A stretch of 64,000 bases of DNA, taken from positions 32,650,894-32,714,893 of the forward strand of contig CM020618.1 of NCBI GenBank assembly GCA_009829735.1, in the 5' to 3' direction. The first letter of the stretch is position 1. Each line of letters opens with the position of its first letter. Below are positions 37,826 to 48,785 of this stretch, piece after piece. The DNA comes from Pyropia yezoensis. Its lineage: Eukaryota; Rhodophyta; Bangiophyceae; Bangiales; Bangiaceae. Below the pieces are notes generated by a model. The model was not told where the DNA came from, made no database searches, and saw nothing but the letters and a program-made list of their open reading frames with translations. The position numbers were made by a program, and so were the translations under genes.

Positions 37826-40815
37826 CTTGGTTAGTCTTCGGTGGGCGCGCCACGAGAGGGAAGGACGTGTGCCAAGGGTGTAGGGCGGGGCGAGCGGGGG
37901 AAGGGCAAGCCCGTCCCGTCACCCGGCCCACAGCAGGCGAAAGAGGCACGCGAAGGACGGGGCCAGGGCGTGTGCAGGATACGGGCTCACCGGTGGGAAG
38001 CGCCAGCGGCAGAAGGGGCGGCGGCAAATCCGCCCACGCTTGTCCGTCAGCCAGACAGAGGAGCCACACACAAAAAAGGAAGACAAAAGCAGGGGGCAGG
38101 GGCGTGCTACGGCAGCCGACTGTCAACACGCTACGCACGGCGGGCCGCGCAAATGAAGGAAACGCGGGGCCGTCACGACCAAAGCAAAAAGCACAACAGC
38201 AACCACACGCACTCAGTCGAGAGGCACCGCGACACGCGAGCGCAACTAGAACGTCACGACGGGCGTGTCCACAAGAAAGAGATGAAAAATAAGAGAGACG
38301 CACCGCCACCACCGTTGACCCGCGTCGCGCCAACGACACAGGCAGAGGCGGTCGCGCAAAAGTCACCGCCAGTCCCCACCACCCACCGGCGACAGTAAAA
38401 CAAAAGCGCCACCCCGGCAGTGGCAACCCCACCGCCCGACAGCCGACGCACGTGGCGGCACCGCAGGCAGCCACAGCCCCCTCCCCGACCCACAGCAGCC
38501 CACGCGGGAGGCCACACCACCCCCACCCGCTCCCACACCGGAGCGCAGACGTGGCCAGTCTTGCCGGCTAGCGTGGGCCCTGCCGCCGCTACGCTGGCGG
38601 GGGAGAGAAAAAACACTCCGCCCAGCCGCTGCAAGCTGTGTCACCAGACGCAAGTCGTGGGTGCCACACCGGCTCAGGTTAGCCGCGGCCCCTACCCCTT
38701 CCCATTTGAACACGCCCCACAGCCACACCCCACACAAGACGCAACGCGGAGTGACGTCCAGCTGCAGCCAAAGGCGACGGTGGCCACGTCGGCAGCGTTG
38801 GTCGCCCGGCACGTGGGCGCCGACCCCCCCTCCCCACCGCATCTGTGGCTTCCACTCGTGGGCCCGTCAACCGATTCTCACACCCTCTGCAAACCCCCCT
38901 GGACGGGCACTGCGTTGGTGCGGATCAAGTACAATTGGGGCGACGACGTGATTCACCCACCCTCCACGCTGGCATACCGACACCGAGACACGTTCGCAGG
39001 GAACGAGGGGTGCCTTGTCGTGGCCACCACCTGACCCGCGGCGTGGTCCCGGCGGCCGTGCTGACGCGCCCCACCGCTGGGGCCTGGCCCATCTGTGCCG
39101 CCCTTTTTTGACACGCGGGGGCCGTGTTTGGGCTGGCCGGCGTCCGACTGGCTGCTTGCCCTGTCGGCGGCGCCGGGCGGGGTTGGCCGGCCCACTAAAA
39201 TTTAGGCGCTGCCGATGGTGGCGCGACGGCCTCTAGGTACGGGAAAAGGTGGTGATGGCCGCCGTGGTGGCCGCCGTGGTGCGGCGGGGGGTGGGCGCTT
39301 CCGCATCCCTCTGCCGCCTCCATCGGCCTGCTCGCTGCCGCCGTGGCTGCCCCCTCTCGCAGCCGCCTCGCGCGGCCGCCGCGCTACCCCGCCCGTCGCG
39401 GCGGACGCGCGCTCTGGAAGCTGGCGCTGCAGTGGGCGACACAGGGGGCGACAACGCCTGCTCCCCCCCCCCCCGCCTAAGCAACCGCAACATACTTACC
39501 ATGAGAGGGTGGGGTCACACACATGACCTCATTCGGCGGGCACCCGCGCCGTCCCGCCTCCCCCGCCGTCCTGCTACCTGCAGACGCCACCGGCCGCCAC
39601 CGACATGGCCGTCTTTGTCTCCACCGCCGCTGCCGGCTGGCCATGGCGCGCGCCCGCAGCGGCGGCTACGGCAGCCACCCAGCTACAACTGCCCCGAGCA
39701 CGGTGGTCGACCGCGGCGGGGCAGAATAGCCGGGGGCAGGGAGTTTCTGTACACCTGTCCTCGCTTGTCCATTCGCCGGCTTTTGTCAGAGCACAAGGTC
39801 CCAGTCCGGCCCCTGAAAGGACAGCTCGGAGCCCCACACCCCACGCCATCCGGCGGCTCCTCCGCTCCCATGGTCATCATGACTATGGTGGGCCTTGGTC
39901 TTCGTCCATCTCACCCTTCACGCCGCCCCTACCGCCGTTTGCTGCTCCCGCTTCGCACGCCCCGCGGGCAGAGCGGAAAGACAAACACGAATGCCCAGGC
40001 GGCGCTGTTGCCCCGGCCTGGGGTCCCAGGCCAGGCCCACCCGAGAGCCAAGGGTCCCGGGGGTCCCAGGCCAGGCCCACCCGAGAGCCAAGGGTCCCGG
40101 GGCTCCGGGCAGGAGGGACCCTCCCCCTCCCTTTCGATTGGCACGCGGGGGTCGTGGTGGAAAACTGGCCGGTCCTGCTCGCGGCAGGACCGGGGCTCTC
40201 CCCCCCTGGGGAAAGAGCCACGGGCCCCGTGGCACGGGCCCCCGTTGGCGGACCAAGGCGCCAGCGTGCGGCCCCTGCTGGGGGCGGCTGCCCCCCCCCC
40301 CCCATACAGGGCGCCACGAGGGGTGATCACGGGAAGCCCGGAAAAATGGTCAGTGACACCGTGCACCCCGTCTGACCTTGGTAAATACCTCAGTCTGTTG
40401 CCAGAGGCCCAGGACCTGAGGTGAACCCTGACCTTTTTTTTTTCTCTCTTCCGCGGGGATGAGCGAGCGCCTTGTGCCCGCGAGTGACACACGCAACTAG
40501 CAGCGCCTCGGGCCGGACGCCCACACGCGTCTCTACGCGCTGGGGGCCCCATTCGTACGTACAGAGCCCCCCCAGCCCTAGAAAAGGCCGTATCTCCCGG
40601 ACAGGCCGCGGGGAGGGCTGGGCGTGGCGCGGGGGCTCATCCACCCGCCCGTGATTTCCCCCCCTTCCCCCCCCCGCCCCCCACTTGGAACACGCCGCGT
40701 TTGCCACAACGCCGTGACCCCCCACCCACCTTCTGCGGATCTGCACGGCCCTCCCCCCCCGCGCTGCTTCTTCTCGTGTCCTTCAGAAGCTTCTTGCAAG
40801 CGTCACGCCGCTGGT
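37826..40815. other. 3-kb region without a supported gene
   Basis: It is bounded by two gene starts pointing away from each other, so it holds both promoters. Open frames exist (for example 38420-39034 + and 39605-40375 +) but begin at non-ATG codons or are Pro/Ala/Arg low-complexity without family resemblance. The former ends plausibly (WGDDVIHPPSTLAYRHRDTF) and might be an exon. At 39490-39502 a minus-strand ATG is followed at once by GTAAGTATG, a good 5' splice site, so a short first exon is possible. A 40-bp duplication lies at 40021-40100. Confidence 0.4.
40021..40100. repeat. 40-bp direct tandem duplication
   Basis: Units 40021-40060 and 40061-40100 are nearly identical (GGGTCCCAGGCCAGGCCCAC followed by CCGAGAGCCAAGGGTCCCGG). 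No coding role is evident. Confidence 0.85.
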
Positions 40816-42732
40816 ATGGCGGGGGTGGCGGTGGCCCCCCCAGAGAGTGGACGCGCCCGGCCGGTGGCGAGTGCCGCCTCAGCGGCGGGCGGTGGGGGTG
40901 AGACAGACGGCGGTGCCGTGGGGGACGGCGCCCCCGCATGCCACCGGCCAGCAGGGCCTGCCCGGCCGGCGGGCGCCAACGCCGTCGATCGCGCCGATGC
41001 GCAGCCCAGCTGCGGCGTCGCCACCGTCCCCCCGCCCGGCAATGGCGGCGGGTCCCCCGCCGGGGAAGAGGAGGCAGACGCCCTGCTGGTAGTTCGAATG
41101 GAGCTATCCGCCGTGAACGCCGCGCTGGCCGCCGCCAGCGTCGCCGACAGCGGCGCGAACGGGGGCGCCCAGGGCCATGCCGCCGCCGCCGCCGCCGTCG
41201 CCGCTACCGCTGCCGCCGGTGCCGGTGCTGACGTCAGCGAGCCCCCCCGCCGCTCCCCCGACTGGGTCGCCGCCGCCACCCTGTGGCGTGCTTCCCTTTG
41301 TAGCGTCCTGGCCGCCGCCGCCAACCGGCGGGCGGCCGCGGCGTTCGACGCAGACGCCAACGTGGCGGCGGCGGCTGCAACCGCGGCGGCCGCCGCGGCA
41401 GCGACGGTAGCGGCCGACGCGGCCGCCGCGCGGCGCCTCCACCGGCGGCTCAACGGGGAGGCGCCTCCGGTGGATAACGGGGCGGCCGGCAGCGGCAGCG
41501 GCGGCGTCGGTGCGGCGACGGGGGCGGGTACCAGCCGGGCGCATGCGCCGGCGGGGGCGGCACGGGCGGTGGTACGCGCGGGCCGTTTCATCCCTGCGGC
41601 TGCCACACCGGCGGGGGACAAGGGCAAGCAGCCCGCCGGCGCGCCATCCAGGCGGTCGACGAGCGAAGCGGTGGCCCCTGTGGCAGCCATCCAAGGGGTG
41701 CGTGACAAGGGCAAGCAGCCCGCGGGGGCTCCCCCGCGAGCACCGTCGGTGGCGGCGGTGGGAGCGGCGGCGGCGGCGGTGAGCATCCGCAGCGACGCGG
41801 GCGGCACGCCTGTCAAGTGTGATGTGTGTCTCTCTCCCAGCCCCGCCGCCGACAGCGTGCGCCACGCGTGCGGTCACAACTACTGCACCGCCTGCATGAC
41901 GGCGTCGTTTGTCAAGGCCGCCCGGGAGCCCGACCTGCTGCCCCTCCGCTGCTGCGGAAAGCCCATTGACGTGACCCTGGTGGAGCGGCTGCCGCTGACG
42001 GCGGCGGCGGTGGTGGCGTTCAAGGCCGCCCACGAGGAGGCTACGGCGGAGAACAAGATGTACTGCCCCGTCTCTACGTGCTCGGCGTTTGTCAATGTGG
42101 GCCGGCTGGTCCCTGCGGGCACCCCCCCCCCGGGGGCCCACCCGTGCCCGCGCTGCGCCACCCCGCTGTGCCTGCGCTGCAAGGCCCGCGCCCACAACCC
42201 GGGGGTGTCGTGTGCGGCCGCGGCGGCGGCGCGGGCGGCCGCCGCCGATGGCGCTGCCGAGCGCGCCGTTCGCGACCTGGCTGCCGCCGCCGGCTGGCAG
42301 ACCTGCCCCGCGTGTGCGGCGGTGGTGGAGCTCGAGCACGGGTGTAACCACATGCAGTGCCGGTGCGGGGCGTCCTTTTGCTACGCCTGTGGGGTGCGGT
42401 GGAAGCGGTGCCCCTGTCCCCAGTGGGATGAGCGGCGGCTGGTGCTGGCGGCCACGGAGGAGGTGGACCGCCAGGACCGGGTGCGAGGGCAGGGGAGGGG
42501 CGCGCCAGAGGTCGCTGCCGCCCGTGGCGCCCGCGTTGCCGCCGCGGCGGACCGTATGCGGGAGCATGGCCACGACGAGTGCGCGCACAAGTGGAGGCGG
42601 CTCAGCGCAGGGGAGCTGACAACCGCCCGCTGCGAGCGTTGCAGCTACTACCTTCCCTTGTATGGGTACGTTTGTGGCCGCCGCTGTGCAGTGACCGTGT
42701 GCTACACCTGCCGCTGGCACCGGATGGAGTGA
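40816..42732 (+). CDS. RBR (RING-between-RING) E3 ubiquitin ligase
   Basis: ATG 40816 (GGTATGGCG) gives 638 residues. The first 330 are Ala/Gly-rich with two GDKGKQPAGAPxR-like repeats. RING1 starts at CDVCLSPSPAADS (Cys335), with RHACGHNYCTACM. The IBR follows with CPVSTCSAFVNV and PCPRCATPLCLRCKARAHN. RING2 is WQTCPACAAVVELEHGCNHM with CRCGASFCYACGVRW, and the predicted thioester Cys is Cys510 of GCNHM. RBR ligases take ubiquitin from an E2 onto this Cys before transfer to substrate (Parkin/HHARI type). A further Cys/His-rich tail (CAHKWRRLSAGELTTARCERC to CYTCRWHRME) resembles an extra zinc module. Single exon; substrate unknown. Confidence 0.93.
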   Translation: MAGVAVAPPESGRARPVASAASAAGGGGETDGGAVGDGAPACHRPAGPARPAGANAVDRADAQPSCGVATVPPPGNGGGSPAGEEEADALLVVRMELSAVNAALAAASVADSGANGGAQGHAAAAAAVAATAAAGAGADVSEPPRRSPDWVAAATLWRASLCSVLAAAANRRAAAAFDADANVAAAAATAAAAAAATVAADAAAARRLHRRLNGEAPPVDNGAAGSGSGGVGAATGAGTSRAHAPAGAARAVVRAGRFIPAAATPAGDKGKQPAGAPSRRSTSEAVAPVAAIQGVRDKGKQPAGAPPRAPSVAAVGAAAAAVSIRSDAGGTPVKCDVCLSPSPAADSVRHACGHNYCTACMTASFVKAAREPDLLPLRCCGKPIDVTLVERLPLTAAAVVAFKAAHEEATAENKMYCPVSTCSAFVNVGRLVPAGTPPPGAHPCPRCATPLCLRCKARAHNPGVSCAAAAAARAAAADGAAERAVRDLAAAAGWQTCPACAAVVELEHGCNHMQCRCGASFCYACGVRWKRCPCPQWDERRLVLAATEEVDRQDRVRGQGRGAPEVAAARGARVAAAADRMREHGHDECAHKWRRLSAGELTTARCERCSYYLPLYGYVCGRRCAVTVCYTCRWHRME

Positions 42733-43400
42733 ACGGGGGGCGGCGCGTGATCCAGACCAGCAGGGCATGGCTCCTAGACCAACAGGGCGAGGCTCCCTTG
42801 TCAACCCACGTATGCCGTGGCGTGTGTGGCGTCTTGGGGCGTGTACCTATCGTCACTGGCAAACGCCGCCGATAGTCAGAGGTACATACATACATAGCCT
42901 GGGCCACACTTGGTGAGGGGAGAGCCGATATCCACACGGTTAGTTCAGTTCTTTATGCCCGCAGCCATAGCGAACGAACAAACTGAGCCGCCACCCCTCC
43001 CCCCCCTCGAAGGGCCCCCTCCTCCCTCCAACCGCCCTTTCCCCCCCGCCAACTCGTCACACCCCCGATGACCGTACAAGAACGCTCGCAACGTCCGTCA
43101 GCCTCTACAGACAGACAGTCCCCGTTCGGAGTTGAGAGACCCTGAAAAGGGGGTCGACGTATTTGGATATTCGTGAATTTAAATGACATTGGCAATTTTG
43201 ACAGAGTTTTCGACCGACCCACAGAGTCTTCGACCATCAACGGGGCGCCGCGACCGCATCCGGGGTTTGGCTGTGGTGGCTTGCTTCCTCCTTACCCGGC
43301 CTCCCACCCAACCCCTTGCGCGTACGCGCTCCCGTCTGTCGGAACCCTCTGTGCCCTATTCGTAGTTTAATCGGTTTCCCGTCGTTGGTCCTTGCTCACC
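42733..43400. other. spacer between RBR and PDCD5 genes
   Basis: It comprises the 3' region of the RBR gene and the promoter of PDCD5. A lower-GC patch (about 43150-43220, including ATTTAAATGACATTGG) lies 200 bp before the PDCD5 ATG. No other gene was seen. Confidence 0.5.
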
Positions 43401-44689
43401 ATGGATGACGCCGACACGGCCGCCTGGCGCGCTCGTCGGATGGCCGAGCTGCAAGCTGGCGCTGCCGCCGGCGGGGCCGGCGGTGCGTCAGGGGGGGCGT
43501 CTGCGGCGCGCCAGCAGCAGCAGCAGCAGCAACAGTATGTTTGCATGGTCCTCTTGTTTTGTTTCTCTCGTGGTTGCAGCGGATGGGCGCGTGGTGTTGA
43601 GAAGCGGAGAGGCCACGGGGAGAGGTGTCTTGGGGGACTGTGAGAGGCGCCTGGGCCTGTCTGTGGCGGTGGACCATGATTGTCCTGGACGGTTCTCCTC
43701 GCTGACGCTCATGCGCGCTATTTGCGCTGCTCTTCTATCCCCTCCCACCTGCCCCTCCGCCACCCCCCTGTGGCTGAGCCCACGTATCGATTGGTCGGTG
43801 CGTCCCTCCCCTCGCCAACCCCCCCCCCCCCTTCCCCCCCTTTTCCTCTCTCTGTGCAGGGCGGCCGCAGAGGAGCAGCGACGGCTCATGCTCTCACAGC
43901 TGCTCCTGCCTGCGGCGTCGGAGCGGCTGTCGCGGGTGCGGCTGGTCAAGCCCGCCAAGGCCCGCCAGGTGGAGGATGCGGTGCTCGGCGCCGCGCGGGC
44001 GGGGCGGGTGACCGGGCCGCTGGACGAGGCGGCGCTAAAGGAGCTGCTCGCTCAGTTTGCCGCGGTCAATGAGCGCAAGCCATCCATCACGGTACGTGCA
44101 ATGGGAGAGGAGGGATGAGGGGGGCGAGGGCAGTTGCTCGTACCTACTTTTTTTCGTTCTCGTCTTCCTTTTTTTTTCGTGGGCACCCTGCCCGGACGGG
44201 CAGGGTGGTGTACTTCTTCCTTTTGCGCGCTGGGTCCCGCTTTTCCGTTGCCTCGGGGGGGTGGGGTGGAGGGCACGCCGCTGAGACGCCACCACCTGAT
44301 TCCTCCCACGGGTGATGGGGTGTGCGGGCGCCCGTCTGGGCGCGAGACGGCAGGGGGGGGTCAGTCCACCCCCAGCAGCGTTCTCCCGGCTTGTGCGCTG
44401 TCCCCTCCGCTTCAATGCCCGGTTCCCTGACGCGCTGCGCGTTCGTCCCCGCGTTTTTGGTTCTCGGCTGCTGCCCCTCCCCCCCTCCCTTTCTCGTCAT
44501 CCCTCCCGCCCGTCATCCCCTCTCCGCTTGCCCACCACCGCGCCCACCTTTTTTTGGGGGCCGCCTGCCTGCCTCGCTGCCACATCACCCTGCGGCGTGT
44601 GTCTTGGTTGCCCCCCACCCCTCTCGCGTGCACTTGCGCCGTGACAGATTGCGCGGCGGCGCAACTTTGACGCCGACGACTCGGACTGA
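43401..44689 (+). CDS. PDCD5: PDCD5 family protein, three exons
   Basis: Exons are 43401-43534, 43860-44091 and 44648-44689. The donors are GTATGT and GTACGT and the acceptors TGTGCAG and GTGACAG; the first intron splits a CAG codon and the second is phase 0. Together they give 135 residues: MDDADTAAWRARRMAELQAG, a polyGln stretch, AAAEEQRRLMLSQLLLPAAS, RLSRVRLVKPAKARQVEDAV and IARRRNFDADDSD. This follows human PDCD5 (125 residues) from the N-terminal helix and triple-helix core with LVKPEKAxxVE to the basic end and acidic DSDE-type tail. PDCD5 binds the TRiC/CCT chaperonin and is linked to apoptosis in animals. The polyGln/Ala-Gly insert is peculiar to this copy. Confidence 0.93.
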
Positions 44690-45627
44690 TGGAGGCGCGT
44701 CGTCGCGCGCGCGCCCTCCGGCGGACGCGGCAACAAAAGCGGCGGGTGTGGGCGGGCGCGCCGCTGCCGCCCCGGTGCGCGCATTGGACTCACCCTTCGG
44801 GCGGTGGGGGTCCGCGTCGCGCTAGCCACGGACCCCCACTGTTGGCGGTTCTGTTGCCCACGTTGCTACTTTCTTGCTGTGCTTGGCCTTTTTTTTTGCG
44901 TGCATGTTATTCTCCCTCCCCGCGTGGCTCCCTCTGCCTTTGGCCGCTGTTGGGACGCTTGCCTGCTCTGTTCTGTGCGCGCCCCTCGCTGAGCGGGCGT
45001 CGGGCAACGACCAGCTCACAGCCGTGGCTTCTCGAAACTCATTGTGGCAGCACGCGTTTGCAGCACACGTTTGGAGCAGCTCCTTGGCTCCGCGCGTTGT
45101 CTGGCTCGACCCCCTCCTCCCCCCCCCCCAGCCGCCGCCCCCCCCATCACTCGCACAGCTCGCGTCAATGCAGGCCAGTTCAGTCGAAGAAAGCAGTCAA
45201 CCACGTTGCTGGTCGGGAGGGGAACCCGCCCACACCCCAGCCAGTCGTGCGGCGCCCGGACGGTGGGCGACGTCGGCCACTCCCCTCCATGCTTCGAAAA
45301 AGACCAAACACAAACAAACAGGGTGGCCCACACAAAACGCGGCAGGGGCCGCGCCCCCTCCGCAAGGCAGATGACCACCCTATTCTGCCGCCGAGAGAGA
45401 CCACCCAGGACGTAGGCCGTACTTACCGGTGGGTGCCCTGCGATATCCCCGCGTCCCAGCCGCCTACCCCTCCACGGGCGCAGCACGCCGACCCCCGAAA
45501 TCAACGGGCGGCGCCCCAGCCGGTCGACCCATTGCGGCGGCCGCAGCGCCCGGGCGTGGATGCCTACTTTCGCACCGTTGGGGGGCACGACAACTCCCCC
45601 ACCTCCTCCCCCCCGCCCACCTAGCGC
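44690..45627. other. region between convergent PDCD5 and MFS genes
   Basis: It comprises the 3' regions of two convergent genes. A minus-strand frame with a 5' splice-like GTAAGTACG at about 45419-45427 (reverse strand) is the only signal noted; the peptide before it (GRGDIAGHPP) is not recognisable. No gene is called. Confidence 0.4.
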
Positions 45628-47212
45628 TTACACCTGGTTCGACCCCCCCCCCGCCGCTGCCTTGCGGCGGCTGGCCAGCAGCGGTCGGCGCTCGATGGTG
45701 CCGCCTGCAGCACCACCCAGGGCGTCAAGGGCGGCTCGCCCCTCCCCCTCAGACCCGTCCCCACCCCCGCGGGTGGCCGCCCACCGGGCCACCACTTGCA
45801 GGCCGTGGACGATGCCCAGCAGGAGGGCCACCCCGCCCACGAGGCCACCCCAGACGCGGGCGCCGGCCGGCACGCCGCCGGACTCCCCACACAGCCCCCC
45901 CCCCGCGAGGTGGCCCGCCACCTCCCCAACCGCAAACGTCACCGACCCGAGCACCGAAACCGCATCGCCACAGCCCGTCACGCACACGTCCGTGACGGCC
46001 GAGACGTCCGCCAGGGTCGGCACAAACGCCAGCGAGGAGCCCGCGGCAATGAGCGCCAGCGCGCGGAGCAGCCGCGGCGCCGCGCCCGCGACCGACGCTG
46101 CCGCCGCCGCCGACGACGACGAGTCGGCGGCGGCGGCCGCAATTGCCTCGGCCGACGGCAGCCCTGAGAGCAGCGCATAGCCGCCGGCGGTCAGCGCGAG
46201 GCCGCCCACCACCACCGTGCGGGTGCCGGCCACCTCCAGCACCAGCCCCGCCACGGCCGATGTGAGGGCGTACACGGCCGGGATGAGCGCAAAGGTGCCC
46301 GCCACAGCCACGGGGGAGAGGCCCAGGGCGGACGCCCACACGGCCAACACGGGGTTGACAAAGCTGATGCTCGCCATCGCCACCACCGTCGCCACACACA
46401 TGAGCCACACCCACGGGTGGGCCAGCAGCGCGGTCACGTCCGAGCCGCTCGACGGCGCGGGCGGCGCCGCCGCCGCCGCAGCCGCCGCCGACGCCTCTGC
46501 CGACGGCGCGTGGGGCGAGCGGCCGCCGCCGCCACCGCCAACGGCGCCGGCGTCTGTGCCGCCGTCTGCGCGGACGAGCTCCTCGTACGCGGCGCCCTTG
46601 CGGGCCAGCCCCGGCAGCACACACACGAGCGCCAACGCGGCCAGCACAAACGCCCAGCCGCCGCCCCCCCCGCCGCCGCCGCCGCCGCCGGTCGCCAGCC
46701 ACGCCGCCGCCGCCAGGGGGGCCACCATGGAGCCCGCCCCCGCAAACAGCTCCACCGCCCCGAGCGACAGGCTGACGCGGGCGACCATGGCGGCGCCCCC
46801 CGCGCCCGCCGCGGCGGCAGCGGCAGCGGCGGCGGCGTCTCCCCCCCCCGGGTCCCCGCCGGTGGCGCCTCGGCCACCGCCCCCCCCGGGGGAGCGCACG
46901 ACCGCCCCCGCGGCGGCCACGGCGGTGAGGACACGGATCGCCGCCGCCTGGGAGGCCCCCCCCCCAAGGCCTTGGAGGAGCCGCCCCGCCCCGCCCACCC
47001 CAAGCACCCAGCCCAGCCCCGCGGCGGCGCCGCCCCAGCCGCCCACCCCTACCGCCCATGCAAACGCGGCGGTGCCAAGCGCCTCGGCGGCGGCGCCACC
47101 CACCAGCAGCGACTTTACGGGGGGGGGCCACCCGCCGCCACCCCACCACCTGGCGTCTCCCCCCCCGCCCCTCACCCCGCCGCCGCCACCGCCCGCGCCG
47201 CCGCCGCCGCCC

Positions 47213-47246
<34 letters not shown>

Positions 47247-47520
47247 CCATCCCCCCAGCCGCTGTCGCTGGCCATGACGCCCGCGACGGGGGCGCCGGCG
47301 CGGCGGCACCCCCCGCCGGCGCCCCCGGCAGCGCCGGCGCGGAGCGCAGCGCTGGCCCCGCCGCGAGCGTCGCCGCCGCAAAGACGGCGAGGACGGCGCC
47401 AATCGCCGCGGGCGACGCGCCCGCCGCGGCCGCGACGGGTGGGTAAAAGAGGGGCAGCAGCGCGTAGCCGCCGTGCGCGACAAACGCGGCGGCGCAGAGG
47501 GAGCCCGCACCGGGGGACAT
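45628..47520 (-). CDS. MFS transporter, SLC18B1-like
   Basis: ATG 47520 (MSPGAGSLCAAAFVAHGGYA) starts 630 residues with two blocks of hydrophobic helices typical of a 12-helix major facilitator protein, split by a hydrophilic loop rich in Ala/Gly/Ser. The C-half reads WVWLMCVATVVAMASISFVN, then PVLAVWASALGLSPVAVAGT, then AFVPTLADVSAVTD and DAVSVLGSVTFAVGEVAGHL. This resembles the PTLxD..GLVSGLF..GAFxGP segment of SLC18B1 (vesicular polyamine transporter) and its plant/algal relatives. Substrate and membrane are not readable. Many long Gly/Ala inserts sit in loops. The upstream open extension (to 48252) is Pro-rich and unlike any leader, so the inner ATG is preferred. Single exon. Confidence 0.82.
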
Positions 47521-48785
47521 GATGATGGCGGGATGGGGCGGGGGGGGGGGGGGGCGTGGAAGGATGAGGGGGGGGGAGGAGAACGCGGGGGGGGGGCGCC
47601 CAACGCAGGAGCGCAGGTGAAGAGGGGCGGGGGGGGAGGGGGGGGGGCTGGGTTGGGTGCCCGGTGCAACCCACCAACGGGGCCGGGGGGGGGGGGAGGG
47701 CAGCCCGCCGCGCCGGCGACGCACCAGCGGGGCCGGCGGCTGGCGGGGCCGACGCGGCAGACGCGGGCGGCTCCCGTCCGCGTCGGGTGGTCGGCCGGGA
47801 AGACGGGCGGGTGGACGGGCGGGCGGGCGGGCGGGCGGGCGGGCGGGCGGGGGAGCAGTCCAGGCGGGTGGGCGGGCGCGCGGGCGGGCGCGCGGGAGGC
47901 CGGGCGGGTGGGCGCACCGCCCTCCCGTCCTTGGCTTCCCTCTTTGGCCAACCCCCTCTGCATAAGCCGCCACGCTAGCAGCGGGCTGCCACTGCCAACC
48001 CCCCCTTCGACGCTGGCTGGTGGGTGATTCGGGGGGGGCTCCCGCTCCAGTGGCGCTGTAGCGGACAGATCGGCCGGCGGGCGCGCCTGCGCCCAGAGGG
48101 GTGGCACGGCAGGGGGTGGGCGGAGGGGGGGGTGGGTGGCCTCGACAGAGGGGGGTGGCGGGTCGCCCCACCCGCCACGTTCTTTTGCAGGCGTTTTGCG
48201 AAGCAAAACGGCCCCTGCTACGCACTGTACACTGTACAGTACAATTCGCCACGGTTTACAAGTACGACACAAAATATACAGTTACTTGTCATATGGGGCA
48301 GTTGGTCGCATGGGGTGGACAGAGCCGCGTGCATGGGCCCCCTCCCTCCCTCCTCCCTCCCTGCTCCGAGGCGCACGGCCGCCGTTCGTCTCGACGGCCC
48401 GCCCAGTGTGCCAACCTAACGGCGCCGTCTTGACCCGTCCCCGCCGCCACGCCTGCCGCCGCGGGCCGGCATCCCGCCCGTCGCGGACCGCCGGCGGTGC
48501 TGCTGCGTGTGGGTCCTCGCCTGCCTCTTTGGGGCCGAAACGGCTGGCGCGCCCCCGCTCCTTCCCCCCGCCCGCCCCTCCCGCTTGCCCGTCCACTCTT
48601 TTCTCCCCCTCCCCGGCCCGGTCCTCCTCTACCCCTTCTCTTTTCTTCCGCCACACCCTCTCAGCCCCGTCTCTGCCGCCACGGCCGAGCAGGGTGCGCG
48701 GGCCACCCGCTTCCCCCCCCCCCTCCGCCCCCGGCCTGCTTCCCGTCGGCGGCCGCTGGCGTCGCCCGTCGGGACCCCCCCCGCC
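47521..48785. other. divergent promoter region of the MFS and M50 genes
   Basis: GC-rich simple sequence, including GGGC-type direct repeats (about 47815-47900), is followed by an AT-richer stretch at 48180-48300. The latter contains an 8-bp-arm hairpin CGTTTTGC-GAA-GCAAAACG (48192-48210) and TGTACACTGTACAGTACA near 48228. It probably holds regulatory sites for both genes. Confidence 0.45.

Noticed and set aside
39488-39560. U1 snRNA-like 5' end (ATACTTACC followed by a GGGGTCA/TGACCTC stem).
   Set aside because: The U1-70K loop sequence and an Sm site are absent and the rest does not fold like U1. A minus-strand splice donor after an ATG, or chance, is more likely.
44689-45624. 311-codon plus-strand frame downstream of PDCD5.
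   Set aside because: It begins within the stop region of PDCD5, is Arg/Pro/Thr-rich throughout and shows no domain.
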